Counted from the stretch's first letter, positions 25,637 through 34,170 are shown. The stretch: DNA of 64,000 nt from Halostagnicola kamekurae (GCF_900116205.1 NZ_FOZS01000002.1:124001-188000); one strand, 5' to 3'. Notes: a model not told the origin generated them from the sequence alone. Translations and numbers: made by a program.

Positions 25637-26443
25637 TTAGTCGCTACCCTCCGGAGCGGGTGCCTCCTTACCGTCGATGAAGGCGCGAACCTCGGCTATG
25701 ACGCGATCAAGGGCTTCTGTCGGCCCGCCGTGACCGACGCCTTCGAACTCGACGAACCGGCTGTCCGAGAGGGCTTCGTCAACTGCACGGATGCCGTCTC
25801 GAAGGTGGGGCGGGCCCTCGGTTCCGGTCAGTAGGAGTGCTGGTGCGTCGATGTCTAGCGAGTCGGGGAGGCGGTACTGTTCGATGGCGCGGGTGATCCG
25901 CGCGATGTTTTCGGTCAGAGCGACGATGTCTGGCCACGGCGGCCACTCTGCGAGCCACTCGTCGAGATCATCGATGTCGCCACCGTGCATAACTTCGCGG
26001 ATGTAGAACTTCATTGCCTGTCGGCGGTCCCCGTCATCGATTCGCGCCTGCATCTGTGACGCGAGATCGGCTTGTTGTCTATACTCACCGACGAGAACGG
26101 CCGGTTCGTACGCGACGAGTTTCTCGACTGGTGCAGTTCGGGCGGTCTCGACCGCCAAGAGACCGCCGAACGAGTGCCCGAATAGAATCGGGGTTTCGTC
26201 CACTGCATCGATGACCGCACGGATATCCTCAACTCCGCGGGCAAGGCTGTACTCCTCAGAGTCGCCGCTTTCCCCAACACCGCGTCGATGGGGAATGATG
26301 ACGGTATAGTCTTCGGCGAACCGAGGAACCACCGGCTTCCAATACTGAGGTGCGGATCCACCGTGAAGGAGGATTAACGGCGGTCCCTCTCCGTGTCGTT
26401 CGAACGCGATACTGGTGCCATCTGCTGACGTGACCGTCTGCAT
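25637..26443 (-). CDS. Alpha/beta hydrolase
   Basis: A 268-residue hydrolase. It has the oxyanion LLHGGSAPQYW, the nucleophile elbow GHSFGG with Ser91, a helical cap (QADLASQMQARIDDGDRRQAMKFYIREVMHG...), an acid near DAPALLLTGTEGPPHL, and the catalytic His in VEFEGVGHGGPTE. No signal peptide. It is a paralogue of the protein at 27395: both share YEPAVL, the cap sequence, DDLDEWLAEWPPWPD or similar, and the C-terminal GTxGPxxLR. The substrate may be an ester or lactone. It is convergent with the bat-type regulator at 24939. Confidence 0.87.
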   Translation of the reverse strand: MQTVTSADGTSIAFERHGEGPPLILLHGGSAPQYWKPVVPRFAEDYTVIIPHRRGVGESGDSEEYSLARGVEDIRAVIDAVDETPILFGHSFGGLLAVETARTAPVEKLVAYEPAVLVGEYRQQADLASQMQARIDDGDRRQAMKFYIREVMHGGDIDDLDEWLAEWPPWPDIVALTENIARITRAIEQYRLPDSLDIDAPALLLTGTEGPPHLRDGIRAVDEALSDSRFVEFEGVGHGGPTEALDRVIAEVRAFIDGKEAPAPEGSD

Positions 26444-26533
26444 TGTACGTCTCTTCGTTCGGGCGGGACTGGGGAACCGCTATCTCTCAACCGTCCGGCC
26501 ATTTAAGTGGGGCCTGTTCCGGTGCAGAGTGGT

Positions 26534-27220
26534 TCAATCGGGGAGAGGCGGCCACGTCGTCGCCACCGTCTCCTCGATGAGTTGCGTCTCCGCGCGACGC
26601 AACCGCTCAGAGAGCGATGAGGCAGAGATATCCAGCTCTGTAGCGACTTCTTCTAGTGACGCCCGTCGCGGGATGTCGAAATGACCCATCTCGTACGCCG
26701 TCCGGAGCGCCTCCTGCTGATGATTGGTTAACCCATCGCCAGGTGGTTTAGACTCCCCATCACGAGTGAGACGATACAATCTGAAATCGGCGTTCTGTTG
26801 CCAGAACGCCGAGAACTCGTTGAACGCTTCTCGGTCGGCAAACCACCCGGTTTGTCGCCAGCCGTCCGGTAATACCTCGATCTGCTCGATGATCGCGTCC
26901 GCCGTGGCGAGCGCCTCAAGGCCCGCAAGGTCGTTTATCTGACCGCCGAGTTGTTCCTCGAAGCTGAGTGCTGGCATCACTTGGTAACGACGCGTGTCAC
27001 CGGCCTCTCCGACGAGCGTCCATTCACCGACATCATAGGCGTCGGAAAACGCGTTCGCAACCACTTGGTCGGAACCGTCTGTCACGGTGACGAGAAACAG
27101 GGGTCGTTCCCCGTGGTTGAACTGCAGTTCAAGGATCAGCGTCGCCTCGGGCACTGTCGCTGCTACCTCGACGAGCGGAAGCGCGTCGCAGCAGATCTTG
27201 AATTCAGCGACAAGCCTCAT
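26534..27220 (-). CDS. Bat-type HTH regulator (HTH_10)
   Basis: A 228-residue regulator. The N-terminal domain (MRLVAEFKICCDALPLVEVAATVPEATLILELQFNHGER...) precedes the C-terminal HTH: LTNHQQEALRTAYEMGHFDIPRRASLEEVATELDISASSLSERLRRAETQLI. It lies between the two paralogous hydrolase genes and diverges from the one at 27395, with TATA-like atttataaat at 27331-27340 in the gap. It probably controls one or both hydrolases. Confidence 0.85.
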   Translation of the reverse strand: MRLVAEFKICCDALPLVEVAATVPEATLILELQFNHGERPLFLVTVTDGSDQVVANAFSDAYDVGEWTLVGEAGDTRRYQVMPALSFEEQLGGQINDLAGLEALATADAIIEQIEVLPDGWRQTGWFADREAFNEFSAFWQQNADFRLYRLTRDGESKPPGDGLTNHQQEALRTAYEMGHFDIPRRASLEEVATELDISASSLSERLRRAETQLIEETVATTWPPLPD

Positions 27221-27394
27221 ACGGGATAGTTGATGCCATTGTTAGCGGAGGTGTTGAAGACTCGATGGCGAGGGGAATCTCTTCGAGTATTACTGTGCCA
27301 CTCTTTGGTATCTCGTATACTCTTCCCGCGATTTATAAATGGTCGAATGACTGAGAGTGCGGCTTAGCCTCGTCGTCCTCGAACACAGAACCAC

Positions 27395-28186
27395 ATGGTG
27401 ACAACACAGTCTATAGAAGGCCCCGAGATAGCGTATGAACGACATGGTGACGGACAGCCACTGATCTTCCTCCACGGCGGGATGGCCCCCCGCCAGTACT
27501 GGAATCCGATTCTGCCTCACTTTGAGGAGTATGGGGCTGTGATCCCGCAGCGACCGGGATTCGGCACCTGCCTTGATAACCCAGCAAAGACGAGCGCTGA
27601 CGAGGTACTGGGCCGTGAGGTACAGTACGTGCGGGCGCTCGCCGATGCCGTTGACGGCGATCCGATCCTGTTCGGCCACTCTTACGGCGCGCTGACGGCA
27701 GTTGAGGCCGCGGCGGATGCAGCAGTCGAAGCAGTCCTCGCGTACGAACCGGCGGTCCTCCCCGATAGCTACCGAAAGGAGGCCGATCTCGCTGACCGGA
27801 TGGCGACGCTCATAGAGGACGGTGAGCGACGAGAGGCAGTGAAACGCTACATCGAACAGGTCCTCCACCCCGACGGGATCGACGACCTCGATGCGTGGTT
27901 GGCCGAGTGGCCGGTCTGGCCGGACTGCGTGAAGCTCGCCGAAGAGGTCGTCCGGATGAATCGTGCCGTCGAACAGTACCAGCTACCTGCTGTTCTCGAT
28001 GTCCAAGCGCCGGTCCTCGTGATGACGGGCACTGGCGGACCAGATTTCCTCCGCGAGAGCGCTCGCGGCGTTCACGAGACGCTACCGCACAGCCGCCTTG
28101 TCGAATTCGATAGTGTCAGTCACAGCGGTCCAAGCGAAGCACCGGAACGGATTTCAGCAGAAGCGGAGGCATTTCTTAATGTCTGA
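27395..28186 (+). CDS. Alpha/beta hydrolase (paralogue of 25637 gene)
   Basis: A 263-residue hydrolase with LIFLHGGMAPRQYW, nucleophile elbow GHSYGA (Ser96), the cap segment EADLADRMATLIEDGERREAVKRYIEQVLHPDGIDDLDAWLAEWPVWPD, VLVMTGTGGPDFLRE and the His in VEFDSVSHSGPSE. It aligns almost end to end with the hydrolase at 25637, so the pair came from a duplication inside this accessory region or from a double import. Its last codons overlap the next gene by 8 bases. Confidence 0.87.
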   Translation: MVTTQSIEGPEIAYERHGDGQPLIFLHGGMAPRQYWNPILPHFEEYGAVIPQRPGFGTCLDNPAKTSADEVLGREVQYVRALADAVDGDPILFGHSYGALTAVEAAADAAVEAVLAYEPAVLPDSYRKEADLADRMATLIEDGERREAVKRYIEQVLHPDGIDDLDAWLAEWPVWPDCVKLAEEVVRMNRAVEQYQLPAVLDVQAPVLVMTGTGGPDFLRESARGVHETLPHSRLVEFDSVSHSGPSEAPERISAEAEAFLNV

Positions 28187-28439
28187 GTCACCCGCAATCT
28201 CCGGGAAACATCCCGTGTGGAGATACGTCGTTGACGGGATTTCTATTGCCGCAATCCTCCTCACGTGGGTCGTTATCGGGATCGCTTTCGAGTACGGTGT
28301 GAGTTCGATTGGTGGGACAGGAGGTCTGTTCGAAACGTCTGGTCCACAGCTAGGTGCAGTTGTTGCACTCACGGGCCTTCTCAACGCCCTTCTGTTCTCG
28401 TTGTATCGAGCTATCAGTTACTGGCACAACTACGACTAG
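28179..28439 (+). CDS. Small two-TM membrane protein
   Basis: An 86-residue protein starting inside the end of the hydrolase gene (overlap atgtctga), so expression is coupled. Residues 15-40 (YVVDGISIAAILLTWVVIGIAFEYGV) and 56-80 (GAVVALTGLLNALLFSLYRAISYW) are membrane segments. It has no known motif. The overlap suggests a membrane partner of the hydrolase, which is an inference from position only. Confidence 0.65.
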   Translation: MSESPAISGKHPVWRYVVDGISIAAILLTWVVIGIAFEYGVSSIGGTGGLFETSGPQLGAVVALTGLLNALLFSLYRAISYWHNYD

Positions 28440-28525
28440 GAGTGCAATTGATGATAGCGACAGTAATATCTCGTAATTTCGACTGGGGGATTAACTGCGG
28501 AAGTGAAACCGTGTTCTCAGTATGG

Positions 28526-28933
28526 CTACAGCCCGAGAAATCCTAGTGTCGAGAGCTGCCAACTGAACGCGAGACCCAGCAGTGCCAGTACTGTCTGGTG
28601 GATGCGTGTGGTGAGTGACCAGTAGCGGTACCGCCATGCCAGCATGGCACCGACAGTTGTACCGAGCGTGAGGGCACCGATGAGATACGGGAGCGTGAGT
28701 GCGATCTGCATCGGTAGCGGTCGCGTGAAGAGCGTGAGGTCGCCGCCGGTCTCCAAGACGAACATGAAGAGCATGACGAACCCAATCGAGACGCTACTCA
28801 GGCCGACGCTTGCCGCGCGGGCGAGCCACGACGCGCTCGTCAGTCGGCGTTTAACCCCGTATGTGAACCCGCTTCGCTCGTCGTACTCGTGCTGCTGTTC
28901 GGTTCGTTGTTGAGAGACGTGCTGATCTGTCAT
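28526..28933 (-). CDS. Multi-TM membrane protein
   Basis: A 135-residue protein from ATG 28933. It has a polar N-terminus (MTDQHVSQQRTEQQHEYDERSG) and then three to four hydrophobic stretches near residues 38-62, 70-95 and 108-135. It resembles the C-terminal membrane module that follows some beta-lactamase-fold hydrolases (FmtA/penicillin-binding-protein-like). Its ATG overlaps the stop of the serine hydrolase gene, so it is the third gene of the operon starting at 31565. Confidence 0.65.
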   Translation of the reverse strand: MTDQHVSQQRTEQQHEYDERSGFTYGVKRRLTSASWLARAASVGLSSVSIGFVMLFMFVLETGGDLTLFTRPLPMQIALTLPYLIGALTLGTTVGAMLAWRYRYWSLTTRIHQTVLALLGLAFSWQLSTLGFLGL

Positions 28934-30630
28934 TCGGAGTCCTCCATGTCGGATCCCTCGTCGGTGCGATACTGCTTCCACTGCCGCCAAGCGCTGTGTC
29001 CGCCCCAGCCGACGAGCGAGAGACCGAAGCCCGATAGTGCCGTCCCGAGAACACCTCCGGTGAGGAGTTGGCGTTCGTGGAACGGAACGGGCTGGTAGAC
29101 GCCGGTCGGTTCGCTGTTTATGTTCAGTACGTCTACCTCGCCATCTGTGACCTCGAAGGCGAGGACATCGTGACCGCCAACCTCCTCGTACACGTACGGT
29201 TCAGTCTCAACCCACTGTCGGGCGTCTCCTTCGAGAGTTGTCGTGCGCAGGCGGCCGTTGGCTGCGGGCTCGACGGTCAGGTGTTCGAGCAGATCGACGA
29301 CTTGTAGCGGCCCGCTCTGCGGAAGATACGTGAGACTGTACTCGCCGGCAACGGTTTCGGCGCGCTCCTGACCGCCCGATCTCGAAGTTGGTGTCGGTGT
29401 AGTCGGTGCTTGCTGGAGTTCGTACTCCGCGACGATCTCATCAACGACCGCTTTCGGACCCTCAATCGGGTTGCTGTTGAAGGCGACGAAGATTCCGACA
29501 TCGTGGTCTGGGGCGAGCAGTAGATAGCTCGTGAAGTTGACCGTCGCACCCGAGTGGCCGATGAGGTTGGCGTCGGGGTCACCGTACTCATGGAACCCGT
29601 ACCGCCAATTCGTGACTGCCGGGTGACGGACGTGGTGGCGGCTGTGCATCGCCTTGGCGGTGTCCGCGTCAAGGACCCGTCTGTCGCCGACTGCGCCGTC
29701 GTCGAGGTGTGCACGCATGAATGTGGCCATATCCGTTGATGTCGCGCTCAGCGAGCCCGCAGGACGCATATTGATGTATACGTCGTCGGCGACCAGGAAC
29801 GACTCACCGTCGCGGACGTGTGGTGCAGCGATGTCGCCAGGCTGGTCGTCCGGAACTGGCTGGGCGAATGTGCTGTGCGTCATATCGAGCGGCTCGAAGA
29901 GTTCCGACTGAACGTACTCCTCGAACGTCGTGTCGTTGGCTTTGGCGACGACGTGGCCGGCGAGCGCTGCACCGTAGTTGGAGTATCCGACAAGCTCACC
30001 AGGCGGGCGGATGCGCGAAGGCTGCTGGTCGGTGAGTAACGCCTCCAACGAGTCGAGAGCATCTGGGTCGGCGACAATGTCGGGATCGAGCGTGGATTCG
30101 AATCCGGCGGTGTGAGTGCCGAGATGCCGGAGCGTCACCGGATCGTCGTACGTAGCCGAAACTGTGACAGCAGAGTCGCCGAGATACGAGTTGACGTCGG
30201 TGTCGAGGTCAAGGACGCCCTGTTCGACACCCTGCATGACGGCGGTGTAAGTCAGGAGCTTGCCGACTGACCCGACTCTAAACACCGTCTCGTCGGCTCG
30301 AACCGGAACATCAGTATCAACGTCGGCAGCGCCGTATCCTTTTGTGAGAATGGGTGCGTCTCCCGAGACGATGGCGACAGTAGCTCCGGGAGTCATCGTC
30401 CCGATCCGTTCGGCCATCACATCATCGACGAATGCTTCGAGTTCGTCCGCGTCCGTGAATGGGCCCTCGCCTGGCTGTGAGTCGATGCTCTGAGAGTCTG
30501 TCGCGGCGCTCGTTCGACCGGTTGCGGTTCCGATAGCGACGAATCCAACGCTGCCGAGACCAGCGAGGAACGACCGTCTCGTGGCTCTATCCGTGCCATC
30601 GTCCGTTGTGGAGAGTCGTGGTCGTGTCAT
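28930..30630 (-). CDS. Serine hydrolase, class C beta-lactamase fold, Tat-exported
   Basis: A 566-residue protein starting at ATG 30630 (MTRPRLSTTDDGTDRATRRSFLAGLG). The RRSFLAG motif plus hydrophobic stretch predicts Tat export. The catalytic SVGK is at residues 121-124, the YSNYG tyrosine motif follows near 215, and HSGAT replaces the usual K/HxG triad near 395. The C-terminal ~110 residues include a lipocalin-like domain and a final membrane helix (LLTGGVLGTALSGFGLSLVGW). A longer frame running into the upstream CPBP gene is not real. Likely a cell-surface esterase or peptidase. Confidence 0.87.
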   Translation of the reverse strand: MTRPRLSTTDDGTDRATRRSFLAGLGSVGFVAIGTATGRTSAATDSQSIDSQPGEGPFTDADELEAFVDDVMAERIGTMTPGATVAIVSGDAPILTKGYGAADVDTDVPVRADETVFRVGSVGKLLTYTAVMQGVEQGVLDLDTDVNSYLGDSAVTVSATYDDPVTLRHLGTHTAGFESTLDPDIVADPDALDSLEALLTDQQPSRIRPPGELVGYSNYGAALAGHVVAKANDTTFEEYVQSELFEPLDMTHSTFAQPVPDDQPGDIAAPHVRDGESFLVADDVYINMRPAGSLSATSTDMATFMRAHLDDGAVGDRRVLDADTAKAMHSRHHVRHPAVTNWRYGFHEYGDPDANLIGHSGATVNFTSYLLLAPDHDVGIFVAFNSNPIEGPKAVVDEIVAEYELQQAPTTPTPTSRSGGQERAETVAGEYSLTYLPQSGPLQVVDLLEHLTVEPAANGRLRTTTLEGDARQWVETEPYVYEEVGGHDVLAFEVTDGEVDVLNINSEPTGVYQPVPFHERQLLTGGVLGTALSGFGLSLVGWGGHSAWRQWKQYRTDEGSDMEDSE

Positions 30631-31565
30631 TAGTCGGAAGGGCTGTGAGTGAGGTGGTTGCGTTGCTGGGCGGTACGGCCGCGGTTTCGCCAGCGTGTCC
30701 ACAGGAGTACGATTACGTATCCGGCGAGGATCGCTACGAAGAGCGGAATACCGCGAGATGCGCTCCACAGACCTGTCGCGGTGTGTTCGACTGTGAGCAA
30801 GCTCGGGACGCCGGGGGTTTCTGCGGCACCGATGCCGAAGATGTTCATAAGCGCGTAATTCACACCGAGATGCAGGCCCATCGGGAGCGCAAGCTCCTCG
30901 GTACGGAGGTACGCAACGCCGAACAGGCCACCGAGTAGTCCGGTCTTCACGACGACAAGTCCGACGTTGGCGTCCGCGACGATTGCCCCAGGAAGGTGGA
31001 TAAGTGCGAACGCGAGTGTGCTTGCGACCAAGGCGACGCCGGTTGCGACGGGGCGACTGATATCGCGGGCTGTGAGCCCCTCGACCGCGTTCGTGATGAA
31101 CGAGCCGCGGTAGATAAACTCCTCGTAGAACGCGACGCCGACGAACCCGGCGAAGAAGACGAGCAGCCACCCAAATAGTGCCGCGTCCGGGACGAGTGTC
31201 CCGCTGGTCACTCGCAGGGAATCGGTGGAGTGCGCGATGACGACAGTCATCGCAACTATGAGGACTCCGAGTCCGGTGCCGACGACGAACTTCCGCCAAC
31301 AGTCACCGGACAAACGATAGCCGTACTCGCGGAGTGGACGGTGGTCGAGATACCGCGCAGAGATACCGATGACGCCCAGCATCACGAGGGTGGTCCCGCC
31401 GAATGCAACCACCATCATTTCACCGCGGTTCAGGTCGAACGTGAGCGCGGCTACGCCTGTGAGGCGTAACGCGAGGAAGCCAGCAAGGACGGGAATGAGT
31501 ACCCGCCAGATGGCGCGGACGCGGCCGTGTTGCTGGCCCCAGACGAGCGACCGAAGGCTGGACAT
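30630..31565 (-). CDS. CPBP-family intramembrane metalloprotease
   Basis: A 311-residue protein with about eight membrane segments. YEEFIYRGSFI near residue 165 carries the conserved Glu-Glu and Arg. AFALIHLPGAI supplies the second motif His, and MGLHLGVNYA the third. Its TAA stop shares one base with the ATG of the serine hydrolase gene. It heads a three-gene operon whose leader region is a MITE insertion, 10 bases upstream of its ATG. It is a different subfamily from the CPBP gene at 22616. Confidence 0.87.
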   Translation of the reverse strand: MSSLRSLVWGQQHGRVRAIWRVLIPVLAGFLALRLTGVAALTFDLNRGEMMVVAFGGTTLVMLGVIGISARYLDHRPLREYGYRLSGDCWRKFVVGTGLGVLIVAMTVVIAHSTDSLRVTSGTLVPDAALFGWLLVFFAGFVGVAFYEEFIYRGSFITNAVEGLTARDISRPVATGVALVASTLAFALIHLPGAIVADANVGLVVVKTGLLGGLFGVAYLRTEELALPMGLHLGVNYALMNIFGIGAAETPGVPSLLTVEHTATGLWSASRGIPLFVAILAGYVIVLLWTRWRNRGRTAQQRNHLTHSPSD

Positions 31566-31567
31566 TA

Positions 31568-31762
31568 CACTAGACGGCTCTGGTGAATCGCTAGACTCCG
31601 GCGACTTTCAACTCTATATCAGGTGCTCGATGCACTACTCTTGGACAATTCTGGCTTCAGTTTCCCCCGAATCTCTGCTGGCGAAACGATTGGACTCATT
31701 CACAGTGCCACTATGTAGGTCCAACCCAACGCCCTATGGCGATTCACCAGAGCCCACTAGAC
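31568..31762. mobile_element. 179-bp MITE with perfect TIRs and 8-bp target duplication
   Basis: The element proper is 31576-31754. Its ends are GGCTCTGGTGAATCGC and the exact reverse complement GCGATTCACCAGAGCC (16 bp). It is flanked by identical octamers CACTAGAC at 31568-31575 and 31755-31762. GGCTCTG ends and an 8-bp duplication are the marks of IS6-type transposons, so this is probably a non-autonomous derivative. It encodes no protein. It sits directly before the CPBP gene on the minus strand and contains a TATA-like ctgatatag (about 31618-31626 on that strand). Confidence 0.88.
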
Positions 31763-31931
31763 ATACGTCACCCCCGGCATGGCGGCCGAATTCTGATGTA
31801 ACGTCTCGTCTGAGTCAGGGTAGCGATGAGTCAGGTGTGGGACGGACATGGTGGTTTCGTGGATTGTGACGTGGTGGTTGTTGCGTCGATGCGTGAGCGA
31901 GTGGTGGGTCGTGTGTGCGTTCATTGGATGT

Positions 31932-32633
31932 TCACCTGGGGGTGGCGTCGATGGTGGTGACGAGACCAAGGAACGCTGTCGTTGCGTTCTCGACCGGGAG
32001 CCCGGCTTGTTCGACGGTTTCCAGCGGCTCGTGGTTCAGCCGGCAGCCGTTCTTCTCGTAGTGGGACTCGGCGCGCCAGTCCTGGAGCCAGGCAAGTGGA
32101 GCGGCGTCGCTGCGTCTGTGTTCGAGCAGCAGGATCTCGCCGTCGGGGGTGCAGACTCGTTCCATCTCGTGGAGCGCGGCAATCGGGTTGGGGAATGTGC
32201 ACGTGGAGAACGACGAGATGACGGTATCGAAGCTGTCGTCGGGGAAGTCGAGTGCCTGGGCGTCCATCTGATGGACAGCCCCGTCCAGTTCGAGCCTGTC
32301 GAGCTCACTGCGGGCGTGGGCGAGCATCTCGGCGCTGATGTCGATGCCGACGACTTCGCTCGACGATGGAAGGTAGCGGAAATTCCGCCCGGTACCACAG
32401 GCGACATCCAGCACTCGGCCGTTCGCGTGCTCGAACTGGCGGCGACGATACCGACCGGCAAAGAGCCGGTCGAGCCGTCGCCACCGTGCGAGTTTGTCGG
32501 CGACATCTGCATACGCGTCGGCAATCTCGTCGGCCGATTTCGAGCGCCTTCGTGCTGATTGCTGTTGGTCGATATTCTCGTTGTGTGTTCGATGCTGCTG
32601 GCCTGTCGCGTCGTGGGAATTGCTCGATTGCAC
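31932..32633 (-). CDS. Class I SAM-dependent methyltransferase (UbiE-like)
   Basis: A 233-residue enzyme. Motif I is VLDVACGTGRN near residue 74. VVGIDISAEMLAHAR carries the acidic SAM ribose ligand, then HQMDAQALDFPDDSFDTVISSFSTCTFPNP (motifs II/III) and VCTPDGEILLLEH. This is a typical UbiE/Coq5-like small-molecule methyltransferase. Translation starts at GTG 32633, supported by a Shine-Dalgarno GGAGGT at 32641-32646 seven bases ahead. The substrate is unknown. Confidence 0.87.
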   Translation of the reverse strand: MQSSNSHDATGQQHRTHNENIDQQQSARRRSKSADEIADAYADVADKLARWRRLDRLFAGRYRRRQFEHANGRVLDVACGTGRNFRYLPSSSEVVGIDISAEMLAHARSELDRLELDGAVHQMDAQALDFPDDSFDTVISSFSTCTFPNPIAALHEMERVCTPDGEILLLEHRRSDAAPLAWLQDWRAESHYEKNGCRLNHEPLETVEQAGLPVENATTAFLGLVTTIDATPR

Positions 32634-32832
32634 GTGTTGGACCTCCGTTGACCGCGATTATGGGTCGGACCAGCAACAGCAATAAAACTATTGGGTATTT
32701 GATAATTTATCGGATCTGATTCAAAACCCGAGTTGAGTAGGAAACCACGATAATACACCCTTAACGCCGATAATCAGAGAACTCCCCGACCAGCCCCATC
32801 GTCTGCTCAACGCCGCTTTCGTAAAGATACTG

Positions 32833-33756
32833 TCAGGATTGTCGAAACTCACCGCTCTCGCCTCGCACGCGCTCCGTCCGCACCACCATCGCAGCCGAAT
32901 CAAGATAGAGTCGAACTGCATCGTCCCCATAGCGCAATACGACTTTGTACTCCTCAGGATCAGACGCCGTCTGTTCAGACGTCCAGCGGCCTTCATAGAC
33001 GTGTTCGTGAAACTCCCAGATACCCCGCGCCGTCACATCGACTCCACGATCCCAATGGAAGGCAATCGACGCCGGGTGGTAGACGACGCTGTAGGTCAAC
33101 GGGCTGTTGTACTCCCGGAGACACTCCTCACAAGTACTCGTCACCACGAACGAATCAGCATCAGGCAACGGACTTTCGGGCACCGCAACTACGTCGGCAG
33201 ACAGCTGCGCTCCGCACTCCGGACACATCCCCCGCCGGATCTGCCTGGCATCCTCCGCACTGCGTAACTTGACGCTCTGCACGAGCGACTCGCCGTCCCG
33301 CGTCCTGACCTGTGCGGGCGTGATCGGTTGCCCCGTAACCTGTTGCTCACAGGCCGTACAGTCGATGCGGAAAAACTGATGCGAGAGCTTCGCTTCCAGC
33401 GCCCCCTCGCCACAGAAGACGCACATTCCATCGACCGGTTCAGGCCCGAACGACTCCGGTTGCTCGTAATTTCCTGACAGGATGAATCGAACGATGCGCT
33501 CACCAGCGTGTGAAAGCGAGTACCCATCGTCGCTTTTCCGGAGATAGGCCCCTGTTAGTTCTCCGAGGTGGTACGACAGCTTGGACGTGTTCTCCACATC
33601 AACGTGGTCGTAAATCTCGGAAAAGGCAAGTTCAGCAGCCCCTGACCCGACCCCTTCGAGCTCATACTGTGCAACAGCGACAGCGCGAAGAATATCAACC
33701 CGTGTGTCGTCAGCGAGAAGGCGAAAAATATCCGTAGCCGAACGATCCTCTGTCAT
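32833..33756 (-). CDS. ArsR-type winged-helix protein with zinc-ribbon domain
   Basis: A 307-residue protein. The N-terminal HTH reads DIFRLLADDTRVDILRAVAVAQYE...LAFSEIYDHVDVENTSKLSYHLGELTGAYLRKSDDGYSLSHAGERIVRFILS. Then come cysteine pairs CVFCG, CTACE, CPEC and CEEC, which suggest two zinc ribbons near residues 110-215. The C-terminus is beta-rich. This arrangement is common in haloarchaeal regulators of unknown signal. The divergent region to its left (32634-32832) also serves the methyltransferase, which it may control. Confidence 0.75.
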   Translation of the reverse strand: MTEDRSATDIFRLLADDTRVDILRAVAVAQYELEGVGSGAAELAFSEIYDHVDVENTSKLSYHLGELTGAYLRKSDDGYSLSHAGERIVRFILSGNYEQPESFGPEPVDGMCVFCGEGALEAKLSHQFFRIDCTACEQQVTGQPITPAQVRTRDGESLVQSVKLRSAEDARQIRRGMCPECGAQLSADVVAVPESPLPDADSFVVTSTCEECLREYNSPLTYSVVYHPASIAFHWDRGVDVTARGIWEFHEHVYEGRWTSEQTASDPEEYKVVLRYGDDAVRLYLDSAAMVVRTERVRGESGEFRQS

Positions 33757-34043
33757 TGTCTTTCGTATTTACTCCCAGTTCAGCAGCGTTATTGAAACCT
33801 CTAGTCGCCGTACCCTCGGGTAAGAGATGGCCCTCCGATGGGCACAGCAGTAACTGGGTATCTCTATTAACTACGTAACTCTCTGTCCCGCGGAACTCGT
33901 GAGCAGTCTCTTCTCAGCTGGCACGCGGACGATGATCTGCACAGTGACGAAGAAAGTCGCGGGTCAAGTTCGACGAATAGGCCGCGAGAAAATCCCGGAA
34001 TTCTCGCCCGCACAGCACCGCAGGTATTTGAACTCTGAGTCTA
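33757..34043. other. Gap before att site, with hairpin and T-arm-like motif
   Basis: No gene is visible. A hairpin GCGAGAA-10 bases-TTCTCGC lies at 33984-34007, followed by gcaggtatttgaac (34019-34032), which resembles a tRNA T-arm read on the minus strand. It may be one more decayed tRNA-end scar next to the intact att copy. Confidence 0.4.
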
Positions 34044-34065
34044 ATGCCGCCTCCCGGATTTGAAC
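34044..34065 (-). repeat. attL: exact 22-bp copy of tRNA-Phe 3' end
   Basis: Bases 34044-34065 are identical to 46558-46579, the 3' end of tRNA-Phe (core gccgcctcccggatttgaac). Flanks differ on both sides. The tRNA match resumes at 34124-34135 (cggggacagctc, as in 46580-46591), so the original duplication was at least 34 bases and was later split by 58 bases of hairpin-forming sequence. The integrase gene starts about 100 bases to the right. Confidence 0.92.
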
Positions 34066-34123
34066 TTCCGGAAGGCTTCGCTGCGCTCGCCTTCCGTAGC
34101 CCCGCTCGCTCCGCTCGCGGGAC
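34066..34123. other. 58-bp hairpin insertion inside the att tRNA fragment
   Basis: This segment interrupts the tRNA-Phe 3' fragment at the junction of T-loop and T-stem. It has two hairpins: ggaagg...ccttcc (34070-34095) and cccgc...gcggg (34101-34121), with inner sequences rich in gcttcgctgcgctcg. Similar gctcgct-cgctc hairpins abut the tRNA-end copies near tRNA-His and tRNA-Val. It may serve as a terminator that insulates the integrase gene from the chromosome. Confidence 0.6.
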
Positions 34124-34170
34124 CGGGGACAGCTCCACTCCACGCTCATGGGGGCGCTTCGGTGAACCCT

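Larger units (their letters stand above)
21329..34043. mobile_element. Possible older island in the tRNA-Phe hotspot
   Basis: Bounded on the left by a diverged tRNA-Phe 3' end and on the right by the intact att copy of the next element. It carries only accessory functions: lipoprotein, CPBP proteases, cytochrome P450, alpha/beta hydrolases with local regulators, a beta-lactamase-fold hydrolase, a methyltransferase and an ArsR-type regulator. No integrase is left. The boundary at 21.33 kb is an inference from one 22-base match. Confidence 0.35.

Noticed and set aside
30631-31299. N-terminal extension giving a 789-codon serine hydrolase
   Set aside because: The extra codons lie out of frame inside the CPBP gene and are Arg-rich. 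The ATG at 30630 starts a Tat signal and overlaps the CPBP stop.
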